A DNA stretch of 64,000 nucleotides from Streptomyces formicae (GTDB taxonomy: Bacteria > Actinomycetota > Actinomycetes > Streptomycetales > Streptomycetaceae). The DNA lies in NCBI RefSeq assembly GCF_002556545.1, contig NZ_CP022685.1:62001-126000 (forward strand). Direction: 5' to 3'. Position numbers and translations under genes: made by a program. The first letter of the stretch is position 1. Each line of letters starts with the position of its first letter. The notes beneath the pieces were generated by a model that did not search any database, had not been told where the DNA came from, and saw only the letters and a list, made by a program, of their open reading frames with translations. Below, one piece after another: positions 6,459 to 15,421 of the stretch.

Positions 6459-9409
6459 TCACGCCATGGGCACGGTCGTCCGGGGGTCTTGCTGCGACAC
6501 CTCGGCGGCCGAGGCGAGCCGCTGCTGCATGTGCAGATGACGGAACTCGTAGTGGGCGCCGGACTGTCGTAGCACTCCCCTGCGGTGCGCTTCGTCGAGG
6601 AACGTCATGATCCGCCAGGGCATCCGCCCCGTCAGGGCCAACCAGACGCGGGCAACCGCCAGTTGGCCCCACGCGGTGAGCGCGAGCGCGGCGGTACCCA
6701 TCGGCACCCACATCTGCGCCGCGACGTGGTCGAGTCCGCCGCGCGACGCGAACGCCCAGGCCAGAACGACGCACACCCCGCCCGTCATGACCGCCACGAC
6801 TCCGGACCGGGACAGCGACGCCATGCGGTCCGTGCGCAGGGTGACGTGCGGATTGGCCGCCCGGATGAGATCGGAGGGAGTACTGAGCGCACGATAGAGG
6901 CCCGAAGCGGGGCCGCCGATCAGTGCGATCAGGACTCCGCCCATGGCACCGGGGAGCAGGAACCGGTCGAGCGGGTGTCGGGCGGCGCCTTGAGCGAGCC
7001 AGGTCCGGGACTGCCCGGGTAGCTCGGGCAGCATGTTCACCGCATCGGCCACGGTCTTGCCGTCGACATCGCCGTCGACGAGTACGCGCAGGTCGCCCTG
7101 GGCAGCGCGGAAGGTCACCGGGGTGTCGAACGACTCGCACAGCTGACCGCAGCTCGGCGGACGGCTGCCGTGAGGATATGCCGTGGGCCGAGCGCCCGCG
7201 TGTGGGTACACCAGGATGACGGCAATCTCCGTCGAGGACTCGGCAGTGCGGACGCCGTCAGGTGTTTCGTGGTGCGACCATTTCCCGAGCCGCTTGCCGT
7301 CCAGGTCGGGCGCCCTTGATGTCTCCACCGCGGAGAACGCGCAGGCGACGGCGCCCACCGTGCCGCCTGCCGCCACTCCGACGAGCAGGCACACGGCCCA
7401 GCCATGCAGAAGCCCGGTCATGAAACGCCGGACGATACGGCCTTCGCTGGCGTGGGAGACGCCCGTCCGCGTCCCCTGCCGCCTCGCTGCCGCCCACAGG
7501 CACAGGGCCGCGGTGAAGCACAGCGCGCCGGCCACCATCGGCCACGTGCCGAGGTCTTGCCCGAGCAGCCACGGTTTGACGACCACGAGCCCCGCCAGGG
7601 CGAGGAGGCCGCTCCCGGCCTGTGCCGCGAGCCGACCGCTCGGGCTGCCCGCCCAGGGCAGCCCGAGCGGCACCGCGTGGCGGGTCAGCCCCGCGACCCC
7701 GAAGTACAAGGCGATCAGCACGCCGAAGACCGCGCCCCCGAACAACTCGGCCACCCAGCCGTCGGTGACCGTGCCGAACTGCAGCCCGAACTGCACCGAG
7801 CCTCCGGTGAGGCCGTAGCCGAGGGTGGCCACGGCAGCGGTCGCCATGCAGACCGTGAGCTGCCGGATCAGAGCCGTGCGCCCCTCGCGCCGCGCCGCCG
7901 ACACGGGCAGGAGCAGCGCCAGCCCACCGGCGAATCCGACCAGGTTGCCGACCAGATTGGCTGCCAGCGACGGCCTGTCGTCGAAGACGAAGACGTCGCC
8001 TCCGACGCTGGAGAGGAGGATGGGGACGGCCAGGACGAACGTGAGGGCCAGTGCGAGCAGGGCGGGTGCCGCCAGCCGTAGCACCCGCGGCACGCAGAGA
8101 TACAGCTCCCACCAGGCGAGCCGCTTGGAATCTCGCTGCTCCAACTCGCGTGCCAGCCAGGCCAGCCAGCGCCTGGCGTCCGCGGCGCGCCACCGCGATT
8201 CGGCACCCCGTCGCCGAACGCGGCCGGTACGAAGGCGTCGAGGAGGTGCCTTTCGATCCCGGCCGTCGTCTCGAAGCGAGGGTCGTCGAGGAGCTCTTGG
8301 GGATCGCGGGACACGTCGCCGTACACCGTGCGAGCCAGGGCCACCATGAGCGGATTGGTCAGGATCTGCAGGAGCGCGCTGGCTGCCAGGGTGCGCGGGT
8401 CGTTCTGCAAGGAGTCCAGCACCGAGGTCCACACCGTCGTGCGGCGATCGCCGGGACCGCGTAACGGACGCGCGGTGCGCTCCAGATATGACGTCGCCTC
8501 GGCGAACTCCAGCGGCAGCAGCTCAAGGACCTCCGCACCTGTGAGCACGTCGCTGCACGCGACCGTGCTGCGCCAGGCCGTGGTCCGCGAGGTGACGAGC
8601 ACCGGCATGCCGTCGTCCAGTTCGGCGTTGAGCCTGCGCATCGCGGTGCCGTACAGCGCCGGGGGCAGTTCGTCGAAGCCGTCGAGGACAGGCGTGATCA
8701 GTCCGGCGTCGAGCAGGGACGCGGCCAACAAGGTGCCGTCGGTGGTGGCCGCCAGGGGCCGGTACTCCGCCACGAGCCGCTCGACGAGCCAGGTACGCAG
8801 CGGGGTGGTGCCCGGGTCCCAGGCCGCCAGGGGGAAGAGCACGGGCACCGCCGTGCCGGGCGTACGCCTCCTCACAAGATCGAGCGTGCAGCACATGGCG
8901 AGCACGCTCTTGCCCGAACCAGGGCTGCCGAGTACGACCATGCGCCTGGACGGCACTTCCTCGAAGGCCGTGGCGATCGACGCCAGGCAGTTGTCGCCGG
9001 GCTGCGGCTCGGGCGCCGGGCGACCACGCCGGATGTTCCGTGTGTCGTCGGTGAGCAGCCTGTCGGCCCACCTCCAGCGGACGTTCAGCGGCTCCGGATC
9101 CTGCAGCCTCCGCAGCCGCGCCTCCTCGGCCCATTGGACCCGTACCGCCTCGGCGAGCCCGTCAGCGGTCTGCCGCAGCACAGCACCGGGTTCCGGGGGT
9201 GCGTCCGTGCGACGCAGGATGTCCACGAGCAGTGCCGCGGCAGACACCATGACGCCGACCACGGATACGACGAACGCGGGTCCGTCGTACTGCACTTGCT
9301 CACCGTGCCCTTGGGCGACCCTGCGGAGCGTGACGGCCAGCACGACCAGTGCCGCACAGCCGACGCCGACCCACAGCCTTCGTCGTGTCCAGACTTCCCG
9401 CCCGCGCAT
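6459..9409 (-). pseudogene. Membrane NACHT NTPase, interrupted by a single frameshift
   Basis: Two overlapping frames together make one protein of about 980 residues. The first part (from ATG 9409, ribosome site GGAGG) has two N-terminal membrane segments, a Walker A GSPGSGKS near residue 158, Walker B VLDGFDELP near 238 and the NACHT winged-helix region ending in HLLDAFVPAAFGDGV. Continuity is then lost; the expected downstream sequence (RWRAADARRWLAWLARELEQRD, read as two blocks) resumes in the -1 frame at a run of four C (8206-8209, plus strand), so one base seems missing. The second part carries about ten membrane helices down to 6459. NACHT NTPases are signalling ATPases, some of them antiphage. 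This may be a real mutation or a homopolymer sequencing error. Confidence 0.82.
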
Positions 9410-9647
9410 GCCGTCCCCTCCGGAACCCCTCGTCTCATGTGGAGCTGAGCGTTTCAAGGAAGGAGCGCCTGGCGGCGGGTCGTTGCCCTTCTGCGAGGGG
9501 GCGCTTGGTGGTGAGCGCGTGGCGCGTGTGTGCCTTGCGCGCGCCGCCTTTCCCCTCTGCCCCGTGCACTGCGCACCGGCGCTTCCGCCTGGTCGAGGAC
9601 GACACCGTAGAGGGCGCGAACAGCCTGCTCTTCGAAGCCGGACGGAG

Positions 9648-9689
9648 GAAATAGTTCAGAAGAAGTAGTTCAGAGGAAGTAGTTCAGGT
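9648..9689. repeat. Three 14-bp tandem repeats at the DinB stop codon
   Basis: Units at 9648-9661, 9662-9675 and 9676-9689 follow GAAGTAGTTCAGAG with a few changes. The last copy overlaps the stop codon (9684-9686) of the DinB gene. It is AT-richer than the surroundings. Confidence 0.85.
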
Positions 9690-10181
9690 GACGACCAACC
9701 TCTGCCTGCCGTCGGTGAGTTCGCGCACGACGTCCAAGTGGCCGGCGTGGGTGGCGGTCTCGGTGATCACGTGCAGGACGACTTCGCGCAGGGTGTCGAG
9801 GTGCCAGGTGCCGAAGAAGTCCGGCCACCAGCTCGGGGCCGCGTTGAGGTCGGCGTCGGCGAGGAACGTGTCGGCGAGCTTCGCCTCCTGCCGGTAGAGG
9901 GCGAAGACCTCCTCCGCTGTCTTCTCCGGGGCGGGCTCCCACGCGCTCTCCCCTGACCCGAGGATCTCTTCGATCGCCGCTTGCTCCCCCGCAGCGACCG
10001 CGCGGAACCAGAACTTCTCGTTGTCCAGAGCGAGATGGTGTACCAGCCCGAGGCATGTCCAGCCGGACGGCAGGACCGGGCGCCGCAGCGCCTCCTCGTC
10101 CAGGCCCTCCAGGATGTCCAGGACGTGTGTGCGCTTGCTGTTCAAGACGCCGAGCAGCGTTGTCAGTTCAGGGTCAGCCAT
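9684..10181 (-). CDS. DinB-family protein (mycothiol/bacillithiol-dependent type)
   Basis: A 165-residue cytoplasmic protein with the DinB four-helix fold: WTCLGLVHHLALDNEKFW carries the first metal-ligand His and DTLREVVLHVITETATHAGHLDVVRELTDG carries the two further His (H-x3-H type). Related proteins bind divalent metal and often use mycothiol as co-substrate, for example in detoxifying isomerisation or transfer. ATG at 10181 gives the typical family length; 20 more codons upstream are unlike the family. The target substrate is unknown. It is divergent from the ABC exporter operon. Confidence 0.85.
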   Translation of the reverse strand: MADPELTTLLGVLNSKRTHVLDILEGLDEEALRRPVLPSGWTCLGLVHHLALDNEKFWFRAVAAGEQAAIEEILGSGESAWEPAPEKTAEEVFALYRQEAKLADTFLADADLNAAPSWWPDFFGTWHLDTLREVVLHVITETATHAGHLDVVRELTDGRQRLVVT

Positions 10182-10294
10182 GGGCCGGACCCTATGCGGC
10201 CCCCCTGACATCCGGTTCACTGAGCGCGCGCTGGACGGCATTCGGCCCGCCCTCGGCGGAACCGAACCGCCGCGACCATTAAGGAGAGCGTCCC

Positions 10295-10450
10295 ATGCAT
10301 CCCGTACGCTGCCTTGCGCTCGATCGTGCCGCGCGACGCGAAGCGCGAGAAGAGGCGGGCGTCCGCATCAGCGCTGACCAGCAGGAGTTCTGGGGGGCGA
10401 GGGAGAAGCCCTCGCCGGGCTGTCAGTCTGCTGCGGGAGGCGTTCGGTGA
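10295..10450 (+). CDS. Short Nudix-box remnant ORF coupled to the ABC exporter
   Basis: This 51-codon frame starts at ATG 10295 with a good AAGGAG site and ends in TGA overlapping the GTG start of the ABC gene (GTGA). It contains RREAREEAGVRI, which matches the Nudix box core (REUxEExGU), but has neither the preceding G-x5-E segment in full nor the rest of the fold. The most likely explanation is an internally deleted Nudix hydrolase whose two ends survive: the start region and the coupling stop. A hydrolytic role is impossible with so little fold; translation may still matter for coupling to the transporter. Confidence 0.55.
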   Translation: MHPVRCLALDRAARREAREEAGVRISADQQEFWGAREKPSPGCQSAAGGVR

Positions 10451-12438
10451 AGAGGTTCTTCGGACCGGTGAAGATGGCCGAGCCCCGCGTCTCCGACGCC
10501 GAACAGGAGCTGTTCGGCGGACCGTTGCGCTACGACCTGGGCTGGTCGCAGCACGAGCACGCCGGTCTGGATCTGACCATGATGTCGGCGCTGCGCTCCA
10601 TGCCCACGCTCGTCGGCGCCGCTCTGCGCCTGGCGTGGCAGGCCGACCGGCGCGCGCTCCTGGCGGTCGCCGTCAGCGAGGTCGGCCAGGGCATCGCCGC
10701 GGCCGTCGGCCTGCTCGCCATCAACGCCGTCATGCACGCGCTGCTCGCCGGGACCGGCAGCGCGGACCAGCGGCTGCACGCGCTGTTGCCCGGACTGCTG
10801 GCGGCCGCCGCCATCGCCGTCGTCAACTCCGCCCTCTCCGCCTGGTCCACCTCCCGTGCGGGGCGCCTGGAGCCGAAGGTCGAGCGGATCGCCACCACCC
10901 AGTACCTGGCCGCCGCTGTCAGCGTCGAGCTGGAAGCCATCGACGACCCCGACTTCCGTCGGCTCGTCGACATCGCCCAGCACGGCCCCGGCGCCGCCCG
11001 GCGCATGATCGGTGCCTGTGTCGCCGCCCTGAACGGCCTGATCTCCCTGATCACCACGGCCGGTGTGCTCGCCGTGCTCCACCCCCTCTTGCTGCCCATG
11101 CTGCTCCTCATCGCGGCCCCGCGCGGCTGGGGTGCCATGCGCGTGGCCCAGGAGCGGTACGTGTCGGTGATGGCCTGGATCGAGCACGTGCGAGCCAGCC
11201 GCCTCATCGGCAGCCTGCTCACCGAACGCAGCGCCGCCCAAGAGGTCCGCCTCCATGCCGTCGGAACCTTCCTCCTCAGCCGCTACGAGCGCATGGCCGA
11301 GAGCGCGGAAGCCGAACAGGAACGCCTCGCCTCCAGCAAAGCCCTCACCGAATGGATCGCCTCCGCACTGTCAGGACTGGCCATGGCCGCGACCTACGGG
11401 GCCATGTTCTGGCTGATCGTCGCCGGACACATGAGCCTCGCCGTCGCCGGAACCGCCGTGATCGCGGTACGCACCGGATCGGCGAGCCTGGGCGCGCTGG
11501 TGATGAACATCAACCAGCTGCATGAGGAATCCCTCTACGTACGCGACCACGGCCGGTTCCTCACCCAGGCCGCACAGCGCACCATCCCCGCTGGCGGCGA
11601 CCCCGTACCCGGGCGGGTCAAGGAGATCGCCCTGGACCAGGTCACCTACTGCTACCCCGACCGGGACACGGCTGCCCTGGAGCAGGTGTCGCTGACCTTG
11701 CCGATGGGGTCGGTCACCGCCGTGGTGGGGGAGAACGGCTCCGGCAAGAGCACGCTCATGAAGATCCTTTCGGGCATGCTGCTGCCCCAGAGCGGCACCT
11801 TGCGCTGGGGCGAGGCGGACATCACCGGCCTCGACCGCTCCCAGGTCTTCGAGCGCGTCTCCCTGCTCACCCAGGACTTCCAGCGCTGGCCGGTGACCGC
11901 CGCGATGAACATCCGCATCGGCCGCCCCGCCCACGCGGCGGCATCGCAGGACTTGCAGCCCTCGGTCGACTACGCCGGTGCCGCCCCGGTCATCGCCAAA
12001 CTCCCCGACGGCCTGCGCAGTCTGCTGGCCCGCATGTTCCGCGGCGCCATCGAACTCTCCGGCGGCGAGTGGCAGAAGGTAGGTCTGGCCCGCACGCATT
12101 GGCGTAGCGCGACCTCGCGGGCGGACAGCATCCTCATCGTGGACGAGCCCACCTCCGCACTCGATCCCGAGGCGGAGATCGAAGCCTTCGGCCGTATCCG
12201 TCGCCTCGCCGCCCCGAACCGGGCCGTCGTCCTGGTCACCCACCGCATGTCCGGCGTCCGCCACGCCGACCACATCTACGTCCTCAACCAAGGGCGCCTC
12301 GTCGAACACGGCACCCACGACGACCTGATCGCCGCGCACGGCCGGTACGCCGCCATGTTCGACGCGCAGGCCGCCCAGTACGCCCCCGCCGTCGGCATCC
12401 CGCACCCCGCCGCCCCCACCGTCGCGGATCCCGCATGA
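10447..12438 (+). CDS. ABC exporter, fused permease-ATPase half transporter
   Basis: A 663-residue membrane protein that should dimerise to export a substrate using ATP. Residues 1-380 form the six-helix transmembrane domain; the nucleotide-binding domain has Walker A GENGSGKSTLMK near 430, the Q-loop TQDFQRWP, signature LSGGEWQKVGLART near 537, Walker B ILIVDEPTSALDP near 563 and the H-loop VLVTHR. The long helical part lacks obvious peptidase or other extra domains. The GTG start overlaps the upstream remnant ORF by 4 bp, so translation is coupled. The methyltransferase and VOC genes follow and may modify or detoxify the exported compound. Substrate unknown. Confidence 0.9.
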   Translation: MKRFFGPVKMAEPRVSDAEQELFGGPLRYDLGWSQHEHAGLDLTMMSALRSMPTLVGAALRLAWQADRRALLAVAVSEVGQGIAAAVGLLAINAVMHALLAGTGSADQRLHALLPGLLAAAAIAVVNSALSAWSTSRAGRLEPKVERIATTQYLAAAVSVELEAIDDPDFRRLVDIAQHGPGAARRMIGACVAALNGLISLITTAGVLAVLHPLLLPMLLLIAAPRGWGAMRVAQERYVSVMAWIEHVRASRLIGSLLTERSAAQEVRLHAVGTFLLSRYERMAESAEAEQERLASSKALTEWIASALSGLAMAATYGAMFWLIVAGHMSLAVAGTAVIAVRTGSASLGALVMNINQLHEESLYVRDHGRFLTQAAQRTIPAGGDPVPGRVKEIALDQVTYCYPDRDTAALEQVSLTLPMGSVTAVVGENGSGKSTLMKILSGMLLPQSGTLRWGEADITGLDRSQVFERVSLLTQDFQRWPVTAAMNIRIGRPAHAAASQDLQPSVDYAGAAPVIAKLPDGLRSLLARMFRGAIELSGGEWQKVGLARTHWRSATSRADSILIVDEPTSALDPEAEIEAFGRIRRLAAPNRAVVLVTHRMSGVRHADHIYVLNQGRLVEHGTHDDLIAAHGRYAAMFDAQAAQYAPAVGIPHPAAPTVADPA

Positions 12439-12505
12439 CCCGCTCGACCGAAGGCCCGCCGTGACGACGCGATCTCCCGCCGATTGATCACCTACCCTGT
12501 GCGTC

Positions 12506-13120
12506 ATGAATCGTTGGGAAGAGCTGACCGGTGGGACGTCCGGAGAGGACTACGCCGCCCGGTTCGCCTCCCTGGCCGGCACCGGCAAGGACATGCATGG
12601 TGAGGCACGGTTGTGCGCCGCGCTGGTGCCCGCCGGGTCACGGGTGCTGGATGCCGGGTGCGGCACCGGCCGGGTCATGATCCGGCTGGCGGAGCTCGGG
12701 TACGACTGTGTCGGGGTCGACCTGGACGCTTCCATGCTCGCCGTGGCGCGCAAGCAGGCGCCGGAACTGCGTTGGATCCAGGCCGACCTGGCCACGTTCG
12801 ACCCGGCCGAGCAGCGTGTCGTCGCGGACTTCGACCTCGTGGTCGCCGCGGGCAACATCTTCCCGCTCCTTGCCGCGGGGAGCGAGTCGGCGGTCCTCAG
12901 CCGCTTGGCCGCGGTCCTGCGCCCGGGCGGCCTCCTGGTCGCCGGATTCGGCCTGGACGAAGCTCACTTGCCGGTGCCGCCCTCCATCAACCTGCCGGAG
13001 TACGACGCCCACTGCGCCGCGGTCGGCCTCACCCTGGTCGACCGGTTCGCGACATGGGACGCCCATCCCTACGAGGGCGGCGGCTATGCCGTCAGTGTCC
13101 ATCGGGCACATCACGACTGA
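12506..13120 (+). CDS. Class I SAM-dependent methyltransferase
   Basis: A 204-residue soluble methyltransferase. Motif I VLDAGCGTGRVMIRLAELG lies near residues 46-64, followed by the acidic SAM-ribose contact GVDLDASML and motif post-I/II regions WIQADLATFD and FDLVVAAGNIF. The C-terminal part is short, so the acceptor is probably a small molecule. It lies 67 bp after the ABC exporter in the same direction and may be co-transcribed. Acceptor unknown. Confidence 0.88.
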   Translation: MNRWEELTGGTSGEDYAARFASLAGTGKDMHGEARLCAALVPAGSRVLDAGCGTGRVMIRLAELGYDCVGVDLDASMLAVARKQAPELRWIQADLATFDPAEQRVVADFDLVVAAGNIFPLLAAGSESAVLSRLAAVLRPGGLLVAGFGLDEAHLPVPPSINLPEYDAHCAAVGLTLVDRFATWDAHPYEGGGYAVSVHRAHHD

Positions 13121-13199
13121 TGTCCATGGTCACAGAGGACCTCGAATCTCCCGGGTGGGCGACCTACGCTGAGCCCCGTCCGTACTACCTGGGAGAAGC

Positions 13200-13595
13200 A
13201 TGACAAGCAGGTTCACCGAGTTGGTCGTCGACTGCCACGATCCGGAGAGGCTCGCGGGCTTCTGGTGCGAGGTTCTGGACTTCAAGGTGATCGACCGGAG
13301 CGAGGGAAAGGTCGAGATCGGTTCCTGGGAGCCGACCGTCGAGGAGGTCCGGGCCCGTCAGATGCCGCCCACCCTGGTGTTCATACGTGTGCCCGAGGGC
13401 AAGACCGTCAAGAACCGGTTCCATCTCGACGTCAGCCCGATCGACGGCAGCACCGAGGACGAGGTGACCCGCCTGCTCGGTCTGGGCGCCACCAAGGCGG
13501 ACGTGGGCCAGGGCCCGGACCGGAACTGGGTGGTCATGGCCGACCCCGAGGGCAACGAGTTCGACGTCTTGCGCACCCTGGCACCGCGGGATTAG
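13200..13595 (+). CDS. VOC (glyoxalase/bleomycin-resistance fold) family protein
   Basis: A 131-residue protein with two beta-alpha-beta-beta-beta modules: FTELVVDCHDPERLAGFW opens the first and FHLDVSPIDGST plus ADPEGNEFDVL the second. VOC proteins bind metals and catalyse isomerisation, dioxygenation or ligand sequestration (antibiotic resistance). Metal ligands look like His of FHLD and Glu of GNEF. ATG 13200 is preceded by GGGAGAAG. It follows the ABC exporter and methyltransferase, so a role in handling the same compound is possible but unproven. Confidence 0.87.
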   Translation: MTSRFTELVVDCHDPERLAGFWCEVLDFKVIDRSEGKVEIGSWEPTVEEVRARQMPPTLVFIRVPEGKTVKNRFHLDVSPIDGSTEDEVTRLLGLGATKADVGQGPDRNWVVMADPEGNEFDVLRTLAPRD

Positions 13596-13675
13596 CCACT
13601 GCGGTGCGGGTGAAGGCCCCCACCGGGGCTCGGCCCGAGACACCACACGTTTTCGCGTTCGCAGCTCCACGCTGT

Positions 13676-13698
13676 GCCGATACCCCCTGGGTATCGGC
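13676..13698. promoter_or_regulatory. Perfect inverted repeat resembling a CsoR-family operator
   Basis: GCCGATACCC-CCT-GGGTATCGGC, a 10-bp perfect dyad with a 3-bp centre, 115 bp before the DoxX gene. The inner ATACCC-N3-GGGTAT resembles the G/C-tract operators of CsoR/CstR repressors (known family pattern); it could also be a terminator for the VOC gene, although it lies 80 bp past that stop. Confidence 0.4.
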
Positions 13699-13813
13699 TC
13701 ATCGGAACGGGTCTTGGACACCGATGGAGCTCCGGCAGTGGACTGGAGTGCGACCGACACCATCAACCGCACTCAGCAGGGCCCCACGAGCCGGTGGCCC
13801 ATGAACGGGAACC

Positions 13814-14173
13814 ATGAACATCGCCTACGGGATCGTCGCGGGACTGCTCGCGCTCTTCTACCTCTACGCGGGCACGCTGAAGGTCGTCCGCAGTCGTGAT
13901 CAGCTCCGGCCGATGATGGGCTGGGTCGACCGCATACCCCTGCCCGCCCTCAGGGCGCTGGGGACGGTCGAAGTGCTCGGCGCGATCGGGCTGGTCCTGC
14001 CGCCGTCGACCGGCATCGCTCCGTCGCTGGCGGCGGCCGCGGCCGGCGGCTTCGTGCTCCTGCAGAGCGGTGCGATCGTCGTCCACCTGCGCATCGAAGA
14101 CCGGCGGATCGCGCTCAACGTCGGGCTGATCGTCGCCGCGGGGGTGAGCGTCTGGCTGGCCACTCGGTTGTAG
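13814..14173 (+). CDS. DoxX-family membrane protein
   Basis: A 119-residue integral membrane protein with four predicted helices (IAYGIVAGLLALFYLYAGTLKV; LGTVEVLGAIGLVLPP; LAAAAAGGFVLLQSGAIVVHL; ALNVGLIVAAGVSVWLATRL). DoxX proteins are small quinone-linked or stress-related membrane proteins; some take part in thiosulfate oxidation or in complexes with superoxide dismutase. The ATG follows GGGAACC weakly. It is preceded by the strong dyad at 13676, which may control it. Confidence 0.85.
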   Translation: MNIAYGIVAGLLALFYLYAGTLKVVRSRDQLRPMMGWVDRIPLPALRALGTVEVLGAIGLVLPPSTGIAPSLAAAAAGGFVLLQSGAIVVHLRIEDRRIALNVGLIVAAGVSVWLATRL

Positions 14174-14214
14174 TGGCTGACCTGCGCGTTCACGTCACAA
14201 CAGAGATCGTTTTG

Positions 14215-14250
14215 CTACGGCGGCATTGCGATCCCTACGGCAACATTGCG
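14215..14250. promoter_or_regulatory. Direct repeat, 20-bp period, upstream of the peptide importer
   Basis: CTACGGCGGCATTGCG (14215-14230) and CTACGGCAACATTGCG (14235-14250) differ at two bases and lie on the same helix face. They sit about 190 bp before the first permease gene and may be tandem regulator sites. Confidence 0.4.
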
Positions 14251-14266
14251 GGCTCGTGGCGAAACC

Positions 14267-14286
14267 GGCCACAACCTGGTGTGGCC
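14267..14286. promoter_or_regulatory. Inverted repeat upstream of the peptide importer
   Basis: GGCCACA-ACCTGG-TGTGGCC, perfect 7-bp arms with a 6-bp centre. Close to the direct repeats at 14215; either an operator or a leader hairpin. Confidence 0.35.
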
Positions 14287-14439
14287 ACCCAGTACGGACC
14301 AAGCTGACATTCGCCTCTTCCGTGGCACCGTTCCGTACTCGTAAAGCCCGCAGAAAGCACCACCGCGCATGCACTCGATCTGTCTCTCCGGCGCCGCCCA
14401 GGCGCGTCCCACCGCTGTGGTGAGGGGGCGGTCCACGCC

Positions 14440-15420
14440 ATGCGTTATGTAGTGCGCAAGGCGGGCGGCTGGCTCCTGATGATCGCGGTCGCGACCAACG
14501 CGACGTACTTCCTGGCCAGTTGGTTTCTGGACCCGCGCTCGAACTACAAGGAGCTGCGGCCCGTCCGCAGCGAAGAGCAGATCGGGCGGGCCCTCGCCCC
14601 GTACAACCTCGATCCCGGGATGCCACTGGTGCAGCGGTGGTGGCACTGGCTCACCTCGGTGACCCTCGACTTCGACTGGGGCACGTCGCCCACCGGTGTC
14701 TCCGTCAACGGTGAGATGGGCTACCGCGCCCTCATCAGCGCCGAGTTGGTCGTCACCGCGACCGTGCTGTCCGTCGTGATCGGTGTCGCGCTCGCCGTCT
14801 ACACCGCCTCGCGGCAGTACGGCGCGGCCGACCGCGTCGCGCAGGCCGTCTCCATCGCCGTGTTCAACGTGCCGGCGTCCGTCGCCGCGCTCGCCGTGGT
14901 CTTCGTGGCCATCTGGCTCAACCAGCACGCCGGGATGGATTTCCTGTACGTCGCCGGGGAGAACTCGCCGAACGTCGAGGGGCTGCTCCCGACGATCGGC
15001 GACCGCCTCCTCCATCTGATCCTGCCGACGCTCACTCTGACGCTGATGGGGTACGTGGGCTATCACCTGACGCAGCGTTCGCTGCTGCTCGACACCATCA
15101 ACTCCGACTTCGTCCGTACGGCCCAGGCCACCGGCCTCACCCGCGCGCAGGCCGTACGCAGGCACGCCCTGCGCGCCGCGCTGGTCCCGACGGCGGCCTC
15201 CGTGGCCTTCAGCGTGCCCGCCATCTTCACCGGAGCCATCATCACCGAGACGATCTTCGGCTGGAACGGCATGGGCCGCTACTTCATCCAGACCATCAAC
15301 AAGAACGACGTGCACGGCGTGGTCGCGACGGCCGCGTTCGCCGCGGTGCTCACCGCGATCGGCGCGATCCTCGCGGACATCGCCACCGTATTCCTCGACC
15401 CGAGAGTGCGGGTGAACTGA
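14440..15420 (+). CDS. Peptide/nickel-type ABC importer permease (DppB/OppB)
   Basis: A 326-residue inner-membrane permease. The N-terminal helix and periplasmic loop (residues about 30-100) are followed by a five-helix BPD_transp_1 core with the EAA loop ATGLTRAQAVRRHALRAALVP that docks on the ATPase. The sequence GAIITETIFGWNGMGRYFIQTI is typical of OppB/DppB. First gene of a four-gene operon; the next ATG is one base after its stop. With the OppC-like partner it forms the channel for oligopeptides or similar solutes. Confidence 0.92.
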   Translation: MRYVVRKAGGWLLMIAVATNATYFLASWFLDPRSNYKELRPVRSEEQIGRALAPYNLDPGMPLVQRWWHWLTSVTLDFDWGTSPTGVSVNGEMGYRALISAELVVTATVLSVVIGVALAVYTASRQYGAADRVAQAVSIAVFNVPASVAALAVVFVAIWLNQHAGMDFLYVAGENSPNVEGLLPTIGDRLLHLILPTLTLTLMGYVGYHLTQRSLLLDTINSDFVRTAQATGLTRAQAVRRHALRAALVPTAASVAFSVPAIFTGAIITETIFGWNGMGRYFIQTINKNDVHGVVATAAFAAVLTAIGAILADIATVFLDPRVRVN

Positions 15421-15421
15421 G

